A DNA stretch of 64,000 nt from Lentzea sp. NBRC 105346. GTDB taxonomy: Bacteria; Actinomycetota; Actinomycetes; Mycobacteriales; Pseudonocardiaceae. The stretch is from positions 62,001 through 126,000 of the forward strand of contig NZ_BSTQ01000023.1 of the NCBI RefSeq assembly GCF_030269605.1, given 5' to 3'. Position numbers and translations under genes: made by a program. Positions 1 through 8,326 of the stretch are shown here, one piece after another. The notes beneath the pieces were generated by a model. That model worked only from the letters and a program-made list of their open reading frames with translations. It was not told the DNA's origin and did not search any database. Numbering within the stretch: the first letter of the stretch is position 1; each line of letters starts with the position of its first letter.

Positions 1-653
1 TCGACGGCCTGGTCGACGAGCCGGGACAACGCGCGGTCCGGGCCGAAGACCCGGCCGAACGGCGCCAGCTCCCCGTCGTTGACCGTGAAGAGCGACTTGC
101 GCGGCAGTGCCTTGCCGATCATCTTGGCCGTGCCGCTGACCTGGCCGATCCGGTGCAGGTAGGCGAGGTCGTCCACGTAGATCAGCACCTTGGCGTTGCG
201 TCCCCGCTGCTCGGCGACGCCCCGGACGTGGTTGACGTTGCCACCTGTCTGAGCGATGCGCGCGGCCGCCATCGCCGCGAAACCGAGCGTCATGCCGGAC
301 GAGTGCGAGTCGACGATGTGCACCGGCACGCGGGCCTTCGCGGCGGCCGCCTTCGCCGAGTCGGCCGCGGGGGACAGGTGCGGGGTGACGTGCACCGAGA
401 CGATCGTGTCCGCGCCCTTGGCCCACGCGTCCTGGTACGCCCAGAAGAAGGCGTCGGGTGCCGGCGGCTGGGTGGTGATCGGCACCTCCGCACGCATCGC
501 CGCGAGGAGGCGCTCGGTGGGAACGTAGGCCTCGTCGATCAGGTCCTTGCCGATCTGCAGCTGCATCGGCACGGTGATGATCTCGAACCGCTCCGCCAGT
601 GAGGCGGGTAGTGACGCTGTGGAGTCGGTGACTACGGCGACGCGTGGGGACAC
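1..653 (-). CDS. DegV family protein, 3' end off the left edge
   Basis: The minus-strand reading frame translates to a protein starting MSPRVAVVTDSTASLPASLA. It carries the DegV hallmarks: an N-terminal VVTDSTASLP motif, a central TTQPPAPDAF substrate-loop motif, VHIVDSHSSGMTLGF and YLHRIGQVSGTAKMIG. About 217 residues are visible; the C-terminal part lies outside the window. DegV/FakB proteins bind a fatty acid in a buried pocket and present it to a fatty-acid kinase in the cytoplasm. GTG at 653 is the natural start, right before the first beta strand. A second DegV gene lies at 2917-3759, so the organism has two closely spaced paralogues flanking the cell-envelope operon between them. The ligand is unknown. 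Confidence 0.88.
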   Translation of the reverse strand, partial: MSPRVAVVTDSTASLPASLAERFEIITVPMQLQIGKDLIDEAYVPTERLLAAMRAEVPITTQPPAPDAFFWAYQDAWAKGADTIVSVHVTPHLSPAADSAKAAAAKARVPVHIVDSHSSGMTLGFAAMAAARIAQTGGNVNHVRGVAEQRGRNAKVLIYVDDLAYLHRIGQVSGTAKMIGKALPRKSLFTVNDGELAPFGRVFGPDRALSRLVDQAV

Positions 654-960
654 AGGCAAGAAGGTTAACGATGTGTGATCGTCATGGCCACCAACGAACG
701 ATGGCAATTCGTGTGATGTTTGGCGGAGTGGTCGCAATGCGTGAACAGCGAACGCGGCGAGTGTTCAACCCGAAATTGCCGAGAGCTTGACACAATCGGG
801 TGACCGCCGGTCGCGTTCTGTTGATCTTCTTGATCGGTGTTTCTGCTGGAAACACTGGACATTCGCCGTGTTACGCACTTGCGAAGGCAACGATTCGGCC
901 GTTGGTTGGTGCTAGATCACGTCGGTATCCTCGCCCAATCTTCTCCAGGGTGAGGTGGCC
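654..960. promoter_or_regulatory. Divergent intergenic region with promoter candidates
   Basis: This 307-base gap separates the outward-reading DegV gene from the rightward envelope operon, so it must hold promoters for both. A perfect TTGACA hexamer lies at 787-792 on the plus strand, but no convincing -10 element follows at 16-18 bases. A weaker pair, TTGGTT near 902 and TATCCT near 926, is better placed for the gene at 961. I see no gene or repeat here. Confidence 0.35.
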
Positions 961-1926
961 ATGGGTGCAAAAGAGCAGGAGATAGTTCCGCTGCACGCTG
1001 GTTTCGACGTTGTCTACCGAGGATTTCACCGACGTCAGGTCATCGACCACATCGAGAATCTCGAAGAGCAGCTCCGGTTCACCAGCATGGACCGCGCCGA
1101 GGCGCTGGCCCAGTCGGCGGATCTGCGCAAGCTGCTCGAGTCGACCCGCAGTGAGCTCGACGAGGCCCGGACCCGCATCGGGCGGCTCGAGGCCTCACCG
1201 GTCACGCACGCCGGCGCCACCGAGCGCATGCATCGCATGCTGCGACTCGCCGAGGACGAGGCCGCCGAGCTGCGCCTGCAGGCCGATCGCGACGTCGCGG
1301 ACCTGCGGCAGCGCGTCGAGGCCGAGCTCACCGAGCTGCGTGCGCGGGCCGTGCGCGAGGCGACCGAGATCCGCGGTGAGGCCGAGGCCGAGGCGCATCG
1401 GCTGCACCAGGCGTGTGCCAGTCGCGCGGCGCAACTCGACCAGCGTGAGGTCGACCTGGAACGCCGCAGTTCCGATCTCGAGGCGCAGCACGCCCAGCGC
1501 GCGACGCAGGTCGAGGAGGAATGTGCGGCGGCGATGAAGCAGGCGCAGGACGACGCGAACCGATTGCTGCGGGAGACCGCGGAACAGTGCAACCGGCTCG
1601 AACTCGAATCGGAGCACAAGCGCGAGAAGGCGCAGCAGATCTTCGACGAGACCATCACGCGCCGGACCAATGAGATCACCGCGCATCTGGCCGAGCAGGA
1701 AAAGCTCGCGAAGGCGCGCGCGGAGTTCGTCGTGAAGCTCGCCTGCCGCGAGGCCCAACGCCGTATTGCGGAGATCCAGGAGAAATCCGAGGAGCTCAAG
1801 GAACTGCGGCGCACGGTGCAGTCTCAGCTCGCGTCCGCGCGGGCCGCGTTGTCGATGGCCGCGGAACGCGTCGGGCCGATGATCCCCGAACAAGTGACCG
1901 CGCAGGAACAAGTGGCCGCTTCGTGA
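961..1926 (+). CDS. DivIVA-like coiled-coil protein
   Basis: The protein has about 321 residues. Its N-terminus (GFDVVYRGFHRRQVIDHIE, about residues 14-32) resembles the DivIVA/Wag31 lipid-binding segment, where an FD-VRGY-R-QV pattern is typical. The remainder (about 35-300) is a nearly continuous heptad-rich coiled coil full of Glu, Arg and Ala. Such proteins scaffold at curved membrane or recruit cell-wall machinery. ATG at 961 follows AGGGTGAGG; GTG at 955 is an in-frame alternative two codons earlier. The stop overlaps the GTG start of the next gene, so it heads a three-gene operon with an OmpA-like and an acidic membrane protein. It is not the essential Wag31 itself, which lies in the division cluster of related genomes. 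The exact role is unknown. Confidence 0.8.
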   Translation: MGAKEQEIVPLHAGFDVVYRGFHRRQVIDHIENLEEQLRFTSMDRAEALAQSADLRKLLESTRSELDEARTRIGRLEASPVTHAGATERMHRMLRLAEDEAAELRLQADRDVADLRQRVEAELTELRARAVREATEIRGEAEAEAHRLHQACASRAAQLDQREVDLERRSSDLEAQHAQRATQVEEECAAAMKQAQDDANRLLRETAEQCNRLELESEHKREKAQQIFDETITRRTNEITAHLAEQEKLAKARAEFVVKLACREAQRRIAEIQEKSEELKELRRTVQSQLASARAALSMAAERVGPMIPEQVTAQEQVAAS

Positions 1927-2468
1927 ACAGATCGTGGATTCCGCTCGCCGTCGGGGTCGTGCTGGTTCCGGCGGCGCTGACGGCGTTCGGTTTCACCGTC
2001 TACGGCGATGAGCTGACGCACTACGACGGAGCCACGATCACCGCGCCACGCATCGCCGTCGCTCCGGCGGTGGTGCTGGAGGAGAAGCCGCCCGCGGCGC
2101 TGCCGCCGTCACCGCAGGCGGTGCAGCGCAGCGTGTCGGGTGTGTTCGCCGCGCACGCGGTCAAGGGCATCACGTTCGCACCGGGTACGACGGAGTTCGT
2201 GGGTCGCGGTGGAGATGTGCAGCGTGCGGTCGGTGCCGCGCTGCGGCCGGTGACGACCGCGGCGGTCACGCTGGTCGCGCACGCCTGGAACGGCGAGACC
2301 GCGTCGCATCGCTGCGACGTGCTCGCGATGGAACGTGCCGGTCTGGTGCGCGACTACCTGCTGCGGCAGGGCGTGCCGCCCGGATCGATAAGAACGAGAG
2401 TCGTCGTCGACCCCGTCTGGGGCCCACCGTCGGAAGGCGGACCCCAGGTCGACGTCATCGTGTCGTAG
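1923..2468 (+). CDS. OmpA-like domain protein with N-terminal membrane anchor
   Basis: The protein has 181 residues with one N-terminal transmembrane segment (about 6-24) and no cleavage motif. A Pro-rich linker (about 55-70) follows, then an OmpA/MotB-like fold (about 80-181) recognisable from GITFAPGTTEF, LVAHAW, an RAGLVRDYLLRQGVPPGSI helix-turn and the closing strand VDVIVS. OmpA-like domains bind peptidoglycan, so the domain should lie outside the membrane. The GTG start overlaps the stop of the coiled-coil gene, indicating translational coupling. The arrangement (OmpA-like protein followed by a small membrane protein with an acidic tail) recalls mycobacterial arfA-arfB-arfC, but there is no BON domain here, so that link is only a suggestion. 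Confidence 0.75.
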   Translation: MNRSWIPLAVGVVLVPAALTAFGFTVYGDELTHYDGATITAPRIAVAPAVVLEEKPPAALPPSPQAVQRSVSGVFAAHAVKGITFAPGTTEFVGRGGDVQRAVGAALRPVTTAAVTLVAHAWNGETASHRCDVLAMERAGLVRDYLLRQGVPPGSIRTRVVVDPVWGPPSEGGPQVDVIVS

Positions 2469-2476
2469 GAGCCGCA

Positions 2477-2920
2477 ATGGGTGGGGCTGTCGGGATCGTC
2501 TTCGGGTTGTGCGTCCTGTCGTTCACCGCGGGCGCCGCGTTGATGTACGTGGTGATGCGGCGCAGGGAGGAACCGCAGGCCGGGTTATCGCAACCGGTCG
2601 CGGAGCCCGCGCCACCGGCCGAGGAACAGCTGGAGCTGCGGTGGCAGGACGTCGAGATCGAGTACGACTCGAAGCCGATCCACCGCAACCCGGTCGTGGG
2701 CATGCAGCCCGAGCCGGATGTCGAGGCCGAGCCGGTCGAGCCCGAGGTCGAGGTCGAGCCTGAGGTCGTGGCCGAGGTCGAACCGGAGCCCGAACCCGAG
2801 CCGGAGCCGCAGCCGGTCGAGGAGGCGAAGCCGGTCCTCCCCGTGCAGCACGAGTTCCGTGAGCGCTACCTGCGCACGTTCGAGGCGGCGCGCCGCCGGG
2901 CCTCGGCGAGCGACAACTAG
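2477..2920 (+). CDS. Small membrane protein with acidic Glu/Pro-rich tail
   Basis: The protein has 147 residues. Residues about 4-25 form one transmembrane helix followed by basic residues (MRRREE), so the long tail is probably cytoplasmic. The tail is dominated by Glu, Pro and Val and includes a run of alternating E-P pairs around residues 100-115. It ends in a short conserved-looking basic helix (FRERYLRTFEAARRRA). It starts eight bases after the OmpA-like gene and closes the operon. Its stop codon overlaps by four bases with that of the convergent DegV gene. The layout is reminiscent of mycobacterial ArfC-type channel accessory proteins, without clear sequence identity. Function unknown. 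Confidence 0.7.
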   Translation: MGGAVGIVFGLCVLSFTAGAALMYVVMRRREEPQAGLSQPVAEPAPPAEEQLELRWQDVEIEYDSKPIHRNPVVGMQPEPDVEAEPVEPEVEVEPEVVAEVEPEPEPEPEPQPVEEAKPVLPVQHEFRERYLRTFEAARRRASASDN

Positions 2921-3759
2921 ACCGGTGAGACGGTGATGCCGAGCGCGCCCGGTCCCACGTGCGCGCCGATCGCCGAGCTGACCTGGGTGAGCATGAACTG
3001 CCGCACGTTCGGCACGCTGCGCCGCAACCGGCTCAGCAGCTTCGCCGCGGGTTCCGCCGAGTCGAAGTGCTCGACCGCGATGTCGACGGGGTCGTTGCCC
3101 GCCTTCTTCACCGCGATGTCGAGCATCTTGTTCAGCGCGCGTTCCGAGCCGCGGGCCCGGTCCAGCGGGGTGATCTGCGAGCCGGACATGGTGAGCAGCG
3201 GCTTGACCGAGAGCGCGGATCCGACCAGGTGCGCGGCAGCGCCGATGCGCCCGCCGCGGCGCAGGAACTCCAGCGTGTCGACGTAGATCAGCTCGGTGGA
3301 CCGGTCCGACCGGCGGGTCGCGGTCTCGAGCACTCGTTCCACGCCGAGGCCGGCCTCGGCGATCTTCGCGGCGGCGATCACGGCGTAGCCGATGCTCATG
3401 CCACACGTGTGGGTGTCCACCACATGGACGGGCACGCCGACCTTCGCGGCGGCCGCACGTGCCGCGTTGCACGTCTCGGACAGCGCCGACGACAGGTGGA
3501 TCGAGATGATCGTGCGGGCGCCGTACGCGACCAGCTCGCGGTAGGTCTGATAGAACGCCATCGGGTCCGGCGGGCTCGTGGCGACCGGCAGGTTCGCGCG
3601 CATGGCCGAGACCAGTTGCGGCACCGGGATTCTCGCCTCGTCGTCGATGTGGTCGCCGATTCTGACCTGAAGCTGCACCACTTCGATGCCGAACCGATCA
3701 GCGAGATCGGCCGGGATGCAAGAGGTGGAGTCGGTCACAATAGCTACCCGCCGGTACAT
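2917..3759 (-). CDS. DegV family protein
   Basis: This is a full-length DegV protein of about 280 residues, starting MYRRVAIVTDSTSCIPADLA. It has the expected VVTDSTS motif at the N-terminus, TSPPDPMAF near residue 60, ISIHLSSALSET near 85, VDTHTCGMSIGY near 115, and YLRRGGRIG-type substrate-contact residues near 165. It should bind a fatty acid for a fatty-acid kinase or carry out a related lipid-shuttle function in the cytoplasm. ATG at 3759 is preferred over an upstream start because it sits directly before the conserved first strand. It is convergent with the envelope operon and divergent from etfB. It is a paralogue of the truncated DegV gene at the left edge. Confidence 0.92.
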   Translation of the reverse strand: MYRRVAIVTDSTSCIPADLADRFGIEVVQLQVRIGDHIDDEARIPVPQLVSAMRANLPVATSPPDPMAFYQTYRELVAYGARTIISIHLSSALSETCNAARAAAAKVGVPVHVVDTHTCGMSIGYAVIAAAKIAEAGLGVERVLETATRRSDRSTELIYVDTLEFLRRGGRIGAAAHLVGSALSVKPLLTMSGSQITPLDRARGSERALNKMLDIAVKKAGNDPVDIAVEHFDSAEPAAKLLSRLRRSVPNVRQFMLTQVSSAIGAHVGPGALGITVSPV

Positions 3760-3993
3760 AACCTGGGACTGTAGTCGCCCGATTGGCGTACGTCTTGATT
3801 GGCCTTGCACGATGGGTGAGAACCGTCACGCTAGCTATGTGCTTGCTGGCGTTTGCGCCGCTGCTACTGGCGGGTAACATCCGGGTGATGGCAGGGTCAT
3901 GAATACCCGGTGATGCGGCTACATACAGTCCTTCCAAACGAAGATGGCTGCACAGTGCATCGCCGCCCGTCCGCAGGAGGTCGAAGAGGACCT

Positions 3994-4776
3994 ATGAACA
4001 TTGTTGTCCTGGTCAAGCAGGTGCCTGACACCTGGTCCGAGCGCAAGCTCACCGACGCCGACCACACCCTTGACCGCGAGTCCGCGGACGCCGTGCTCGA
4101 CGAGATCAACGAGCGTGCCGTCGAAGAGGCGCTGCAGCTGCAGGAAGCCCACGGCGGCGAGGTGACCGTCATCGCGATGGGCCCGGACCGTGCCACCGAC
4201 GCCATCCGCAAGGCGCTGTCCATGGGCGCCGACAAGGCGATCCACGTCTCCGACGAGGCGCTGCACGGTTCCGACGTGCTGACCACCGCGAAGGTGCTCG
4301 CCAAGGCGATCGGCACCGTCGAGGGTGTCGACCTGGTCATCGCGGGTAACGAGGCCACCGACGGCCGCGCCGGCGCCGTCCCGGCGATCCTGGCCGAGCT
4401 GCTCGGCCTGCCGCAGGTCACCCAGCTGCGCAAGGTCACGGTCGAGGGTGGCGTCGTCAAGGGCGAGCGCGAGACCGACGAGGGTGTCGCCTTCCTCGAG
4501 GCGTCGCTCCCCGCGGTCGTCAGCGTCACGGAGAAGATCAACGAGCCGCGGTACCCGTCGTTCAAGGGCATCATGGCCGCGAAGAAGAAGCCGGTGACCA
4601 CCCTGACCGTGGCCGACCTCGGGGTCGACGCCGCTTCGGTGGGTCTGTCCGGCGCTTGGTCGAACGTGCTGGAGGCGGCCCCGAAGCCGCCGCGCAGTGC
4701 GGGTCAGCGGGTCGAGGACTCGGGTGACGGTGGTCAGAAGATCGCCGAGTACCTGGTCGGCCAGAAGCTCATCTGA
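3994..4776 (+). CDS. etfB: Electron transfer flavoprotein beta subunit
   Basis: The protein has 260 residues, the usual size of EtfB/FixA. The N-terminus MNIVVLVKQVPDTW, the NEFDERAVEEAL-like stretch (ERAVEEALQL), the AMGPDRATDAIRKALSMGAD motif and the ANEATDGRAG-type nucleotide site (GNEATDGRAG) are all present. It pairs with EtfA to carry electrons from acyl-CoA dehydrogenases and related flavoenzymes to the respiratory chain; the beta subunit holds AMP. ATG at 3994 follows GAGGAC. The gene is followed after 17 bases by etfA, and the order matches fixA-fixB of other actinobacteria. Confidence 0.96.
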   Translation: MNIVVLVKQVPDTWSERKLTDADHTLDRESADAVLDEINERAVEEALQLQEAHGGEVTVIAMGPDRATDAIRKALSMGADKAIHVSDEALHGSDVLTTAKVLAKAIGTVEGVDLVIAGNEATDGRAGAVPAILAELLGLPQVTQLRKVTVEGGVVKGERETDEGVAFLEASLPAVVSVTEKINEPRYPSFKGIMAAKKKPVTTLTVADLGVDAASVGLSGAWSNVLEAAPKPPRSAGQRVEDSGDGGQKIAEYLVGQKLI

Positions 4777-4793
4777 AGGCGAGGAGGGAACAA

Positions 4794-5747
4794 ATGTCTG
4801 AAGTCCTGGTCCTCGTCGACCACGTCGACGGTGACGTCAAGAAGGTCACCTTTGAGCTGCTATCCGCCGCGCGCCGTCTCGGCGAGCCGTCCGCGGTGGT
4901 GGTCGGTCAGCCCGGCACCGCGGCCAAGGTGAGGGAGTCCCTCGGCCGCTTCGGCGCCGCGAAGGTCTACGCCGTCGAGTCCGACGACGCGGTCAACTTC
5001 CTGGTGACCCCGAAGGTCGACGCCCTCGCGGCGCTCGCCTCGGGTGCGGCCGCCGTCCTGGTCTCCGCGACCGTGGAGGGCAAGGAGGTCGCCGGCCGGC
5101 TGGCCGCGCGCATCGGCTCCGGTCTGCTCGTCGACGTCGTCGACATTCTCGAAGATGGTGTCGGCGTCCAGTCGATCTTCGGTGGCTCGTTCATCGTGAA
5201 GTCGAAGGTCGGCACCGGCACTCCGGTCATCACCGTGCGCCCCGGTGGCGTGGAGGCCTCCGAGGCCCCCGGCGATGCCGTGCTCGACGAGTCCGTGTCC
5301 GTCACCGTGGACCCTGCCAAGTCCGCACGCGTGACCGGTCGCGAGGCCGTCGTCGGTGGCGACCGCCCGGAGCTCACCGAGGCGTCGGTCGTCGTCTCCG
5401 GTGGCCGTGGCGTCGGCTCGGCCGAGCAGTTCTCGGTCGTGGAGGCGCTGGCGGACTCGCTGGGTGCCGCGGTCGGTGCCTCGCGTGCCGCCGTCGACTC
5501 CGGCTACTACCCGCACCAGTTCCAGGTCGGCCAGACCGGTAAGACGGTCTCGCCGCAGCTGTACATCGCGCTGGGCATCTCGGGCGCGATCCAGCACCGG
5601 GCGGGCATGCAGACCTCGAAGACGATCGTCGCGGTCAACAAGGACCCCGAGGCGCCGATCTTCGAGATCGCCGACTTCGGTGTGGTGGGCGACCTGTTCA
5701 ACGTCGCCCCGCAGCTCACCGAGGAAGTCAGCAAGCGCAAGGGCTGA
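4794..5747 (+). CDS. etfA: Electron transfer flavoprotein alpha subunit
   Basis: The protein has 317 residues, typical of EtfA/FixB. The C-terminal half contains the FAD site: [46 protein letters not shown] and [21 protein letters not shown]. Together with etfB it forms the soluble heterodimer that accepts electrons from fatty-acid and amino-acid oxidation. An AGGAGGGAACAA stretch precedes ATG at 4794. The last 23 bases of the coding region reappear, with one mismatch, at 6221-6243 downstream of the next gene. This suggests that the Imm10-like gene was inserted at the 3' end of etfA. Confidence 0.96.
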   Translation: MSEVLVLVDHVDGDVKKVTFELLSAARRLGEPSAVVVGQPGTAAKVRESLGRFGAAKVYAVESDDAVNFLVTPKVDALAALASGAAAVLVSATVEGKEVAGRLAARIGSGLLVDVVDILEDGVGVQSIFGGSFIVKSKVGTGTPVITVRPGGVEASEAPGDAVLDESVSVTVDPAKSARVTGREAVVGGDRPELTEASVVVSGGRGVGSAEQFSVVEALADSLGAAVGASRAAVDSGYYPHQFQVGQTGKTVSPQLYIALGISGAIQHRAGMQTSKTIVAVNKDPEAPIFEIADFGVVGDLFNVAPQLTEEVSKRKG

Positions 5748-5763
5748 GCCCGGCTGCTTGGAT

Positions 5764-5797
5764 GAAGGCCACCCCGGCGCACGCCGGGGTGGCCTTC
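5764..5797 (+). terminator. Hairpin after etfA
   Basis: A perfect 16-bp inverted repeat (arms 5764-5779 and 5782-5797) with a two-base gap lies 16 bases after the etfA stop. It contains no T tract, so it is an actinobacterial-type hairpin terminator rather than a classical one. It also insulates the small gene at 5814. Confidence 0.75.
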
Positions 5798-5813
5798 GCG
5801 TTCGGGGGGACAA

Positions 5814-6206
5814 GTGAGCTTCACCGTGCGGGACTTCGGGGTGGACGACGACGACATCTACACCGTCGGCGTCGCTGAACTGCCGGACGGCGGCGGCAGG
5901 CAGCTGCTGTTCATGACCAGCGAGGACGACGTCGATGACGCCGACCAGGGCATGGACACGTACTGCATCACCGATGAACGCGGCGCGTGTGTCTACGGCG
6001 GCGTACGACGAGCGGACCTCAGCGGGAACGTGCTGCGGCTGGAACTCACCGACCAGGCCGCTCGAGACCTCCAAGTGGACCCGGTGGTGGAACTCGTGCT
6101 GGAGCTCGAACCCGTGCGCCGGGAGGCGTTGCGCGCCGCGTTGCCGCGTGTGCTCTCGTTCGGCAGGCAGGCGTTTCGCCCGGAGCTGACTGGCGACTTC
6201 GGCTAG
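5814..6206 (+). CDS. Imm10-like immunity family protein
   Basis: The protein has 130 residues. The pattern fits the Imm10 polymorphic-toxin immunity family: an N-terminal [20 protein letters not shown] strand pair, [22 protein letters not shown] and [13 protein letters not shown]. Imm10 proteins are thought to neutralise a secreted toxin inside the cell. GTG at 5814 follows GGGGGGA. No toxin gene or polymorphic-toxin C-terminus lies nearby, so this would be an orphan immunity gene. Such orphans are common in actinobacteria, where they protect against toxins of other strains. The flanking duplication of the etfA end supports recent acquisition. The family assignment is from memory of the motif pattern and is moderately sure. 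Confidence 0.65.
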   Translation: MSFTVRDFGVDDDDIYTVGVAELPDGGGRQLLFMTSEDDVDDADQGMDTYCITDERGACVYGGVRRADLSGNVLRLELTDQAARDLQVDPVVELVLELEPVRREALRAALPRVLSFGRQAFRPELTGDFG

Positions 6207-6256
6207 CGCCCGCATCGAATAAGCCAGCAAGCGCAAGGGCTGACCCCCAGGTTCGA

Positions 6257-6307
6257 CCGTTATGGCCACCATCGCGGACTTGAGGTCCGTGATGGTGGCC
6301 ATAACGG
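6257..6307. terminator. Strong bidirectional terminator
   Basis: Arms 6257-6279 and 6285-6307 form a 23-bp stem with one G-T wobble and a TTGAG loop, followed by CTTTTC. It lies between the rightward etf/Imm10 unit and the leftward ABC transporter gene and probably serves both. Confidence 0.85.
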
Positions 6308-6311
6308 CTTT

Positions 6312-8117
6312 TCAGACCACCGCGGGTTCCTCGTCTTCCGTTAGGAACCCGCCCGACTGGTGGTGCCAGAGCCGGGCGTAGGTGCCCTGGCGCGCCAGCA
6401 GCTCGTCGTGCGTGCCCTGCTCGACGATCTCACCGCGGTCGAGCACGACCAGCCGGTCCATCCGCACGACCGTGCTGAGCCGGTGCGCGACCACGATCGC
6501 GGTGCGTCCGTCCATCAGCTGCCACAACGCTTCCTGCACCAGGATCTCGCTCTCCGAGTCCAATGCGCTGGTGGCCTCGTCGAGCAACAGGATCGGCGCG
6601 TCCCGCAGGATCGCGCGGGCCAGGGCGACGCGCTGCCGCTGACCGCCGGACAGCTTGATGCCGCGCTCGCCGACCAGCGTGCCGAACCCGTCCGGCAGCC
6701 CCTCGGCGAACTCCGTGACGTGCGCGGCGCGGGCGGCGGCGAGCACCTCGGCCTCGGTGGCGCCGGGCCGGGCGAACGCGATGTTGTCGTGCAGGGTCCG
6801 GTGGAACATGGCCGGCTCCTGCGGCACGTACGCGATCAGGCCGCGCAGGTCCTTCTGTCGCAGCCGGGCAATGTCCTGGCCGCCCACGAGGATCCGGCCG
6901 CCGTCGATGTCCATGAGCCGCAACAACAACCGGGTCAGGGTCGTCTTGCCGCCGCCGGACCGGCCGACGAGGCCGATCTTCGTGCCGGACGGGATGTCCA
7001 GGTCCAGACCGCGGAACAACGCGTTCCCGCCGTCGTGCGTGAAGTTCACCCGCTCGAACCGGACGTGCGCGCCCGACACCCGCAACGGTTCCGGCGAAGA
7101 AACATCCACCACGGTCGGCGGGTCGAGCAGCAGCTCGGTGAACTGCGCCGCCTCGGTCAGCGAGCTCTCCATGCGGCGGTAGATCTGGTTGAACTCGAAC
7201 ATGATCCGCGTCGCGCTGGTGTAGTAGGTGAACGCGACCATGATCGCCTCCACGCCTAGCCCGCCGCTGAGCCACACCGCCAGCAGGAGGCCCAGCGAGT
7301 TGGTCAGCACGGACAGCGGCGCCACCACGGCGTCGATGCGCAGGTTGCCGTAGTCCCACGACCGCATCGCGAGCCGGCGCTGCTCGGCGACCCGCTTCCG
7401 GTGCTCGGCGGCCTCACGCTCCTCCGCGGCGAACGCCCGCACGGTGTCCATGTTCGACAACGTGTCCGCGACGTGCCCGGACACCCGAGCGATCGCGGCC
7501 TCGCGCTCGTCGACCAGCTCCTGCCGGCGGCGGATCAGCGGCGCGATGACCAGACCCGTGAGCGCGATGAGGCCTACCAGGACCAGCACGAGCACCGGCG
7601 AGTAGCCCCAGAGGATCACGCACGCGAAGCCGAGCGGCACCAGGTTCGCCAGCACCGAGAACGCCAGCGTGTCCACGAACTCCTCGAACCGCGACGCGAA
7701 GCTCAGCACCCGCTTGGTGAGCGAGCCCGCGAAGTTGTCGTGGAAGAACGCCGCGTCCTTCGCCAGCAGCTCGTCCATGCCGGTGATGGCCAGCTGCTCG
7801 ATGCCGCGGCCGTCCGTGCGGTTCAGGCAGTGGATGCCGATCCGCCACAGGATCTCCGCCAGCAGCATCAGGCCGGCGAACCCGAGCACGTACGGCAGGA
7901 CGGTGTCGAAGCCCGTGTCCCCGCCGTTGGCGAGGTGGCCGACCAGCGACGCGACCACGAGCGGAGCCAGGTAGTTCAGACAGGTGTTGCCCAGCGCGGG
8001 CATCAGCAACGCGGGTACGGCTACGATTCGTTGCCGCTTGAGTTCACGGCCGTAGTAACGCAGTGCCAGTAGTAGTGATCTTTTCCGGGCATGCGACGTC
8101 CCGGTATCCACGGTCAA
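6312..8117 (-). CDS. ABC exporter, fused permease and ATPase
   Basis: The protein has about 601 residues. The first 340 or so hold six predicted membrane helices of the type I exporter fold, including the cytoplasmic-loop region FAGSLTKRVLSFASRFEEFVD. The ATPase domain follows, with Walker A GRSGGGKT (about residue 395), Q-loop YVPQEPAMF, signature LSGGQRQR, Walker B ILLLDEATSALD and switch histidine VVAHRLST. It should work as a homo- or heterodimer exporting a lipid, peptide or drug; the substrate cannot be read. TTG at 8117 is chosen because GGGAGG lies six bases upstream; GTG at 8111 is the alternative. It stands alone between a terminator and a divergent DUF4239 gene. Confidence 0.9.
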   Translation of the reverse strand: MTVDTGTSHARKRSLLLALRYYGRELKRQRIVAVPALLMPALGNTCLNYLAPLVVASLVGHLANGGDTGFDTVLPYVLGFAGLMLLAEILWRIGIHCLNRTDGRGIEQLAITGMDELLAKDAAFFHDNFAGSLTKRVLSFASRFEEFVDTLAFSVLANLVPLGFACVILWGYSPVLVLVLVGLIALTGLVIAPLIRRRQELVDEREAAIARVSGHVADTLSNMDTVRAFAAEEREAAEHRKRVAEQRRLAMRSWDYGNLRIDAVVAPLSVLTNSLGLLLAVWLSGGLGVEAIMVAFTYYTSATRIMFEFNQIYRRMESSLTEAAQFTELLLDPPTVVDVSSPEPLRVSGAHVRFERVNFTHDGGNALFRGLDLDIPSGTKIGLVGRSGGGKTTLTRLLLRLMDIDGGRILVGGQDIARLRQKDLRGLIAYVPQEPAMFHRTLHDNIAFARPGATEAEVLAAARAAHVTEFAEGLPDGFGTLVGERGIKLSGGQRQRVALARAILRDAPILLLDEATSALDSESEILVQEALWQLMDGRTAIVVAHRLSTVVRMDRLVVLDRGEIVEQGTHDELLARQGTYARLWHHQSGGFLTEDEEPAVV

Positions 8118-8326
8118 CCCACCCCTCCCGAGCGATCCCGGGGTCCATGGTGGCGCAGGCGGGCGGCCGTCAGCGAGCGAATATCGGGCGGGGTCCACTG
8201 TGGACCATTCCGTATCGGATGGAATGGGTCTTCACTCGCTTGCCGTAGCAGCGTTACCGGCACGGGTTGCGTGATCTCTGCTATGCCGCAGTGGTTCCGG
8301 GGGATCCGGTCGTACTCGATCGAAGG

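Larger units (their letters stand above)
5725..6243. repeat. Direct repeat of the etfA 3' end flanking the Imm10-like gene
   Basis: The last 23 bases of etfA (5725-5747) recur at 6221-6243 with a single mismatch. They share the exact 19-mer CAGCAAGCGCAAGGGCTGA at 5729-5747 and 6225-6243. The copies bracket a hairpin and the Imm10-like gene. The second copy leads straight into another strong terminator. The simplest reading is that the original etfA end plus terminator was split by an insertion that duplicated the junction. Confidence 0.8.

Noticed and set aside
5814-6206. Toxin partner for the Imm10-like gene
   Set aside because: No polymorphic toxin, Rhs, WXG100 or secretion gene is adjacent; the neighbours are etfA and an ABC exporter.
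4860-6302. Long minus-strand open frame opposite etfA and the Imm10-like gene
   Set aside because: It is a GC-driven shadow of etfA and crosses two terminator hairpins.
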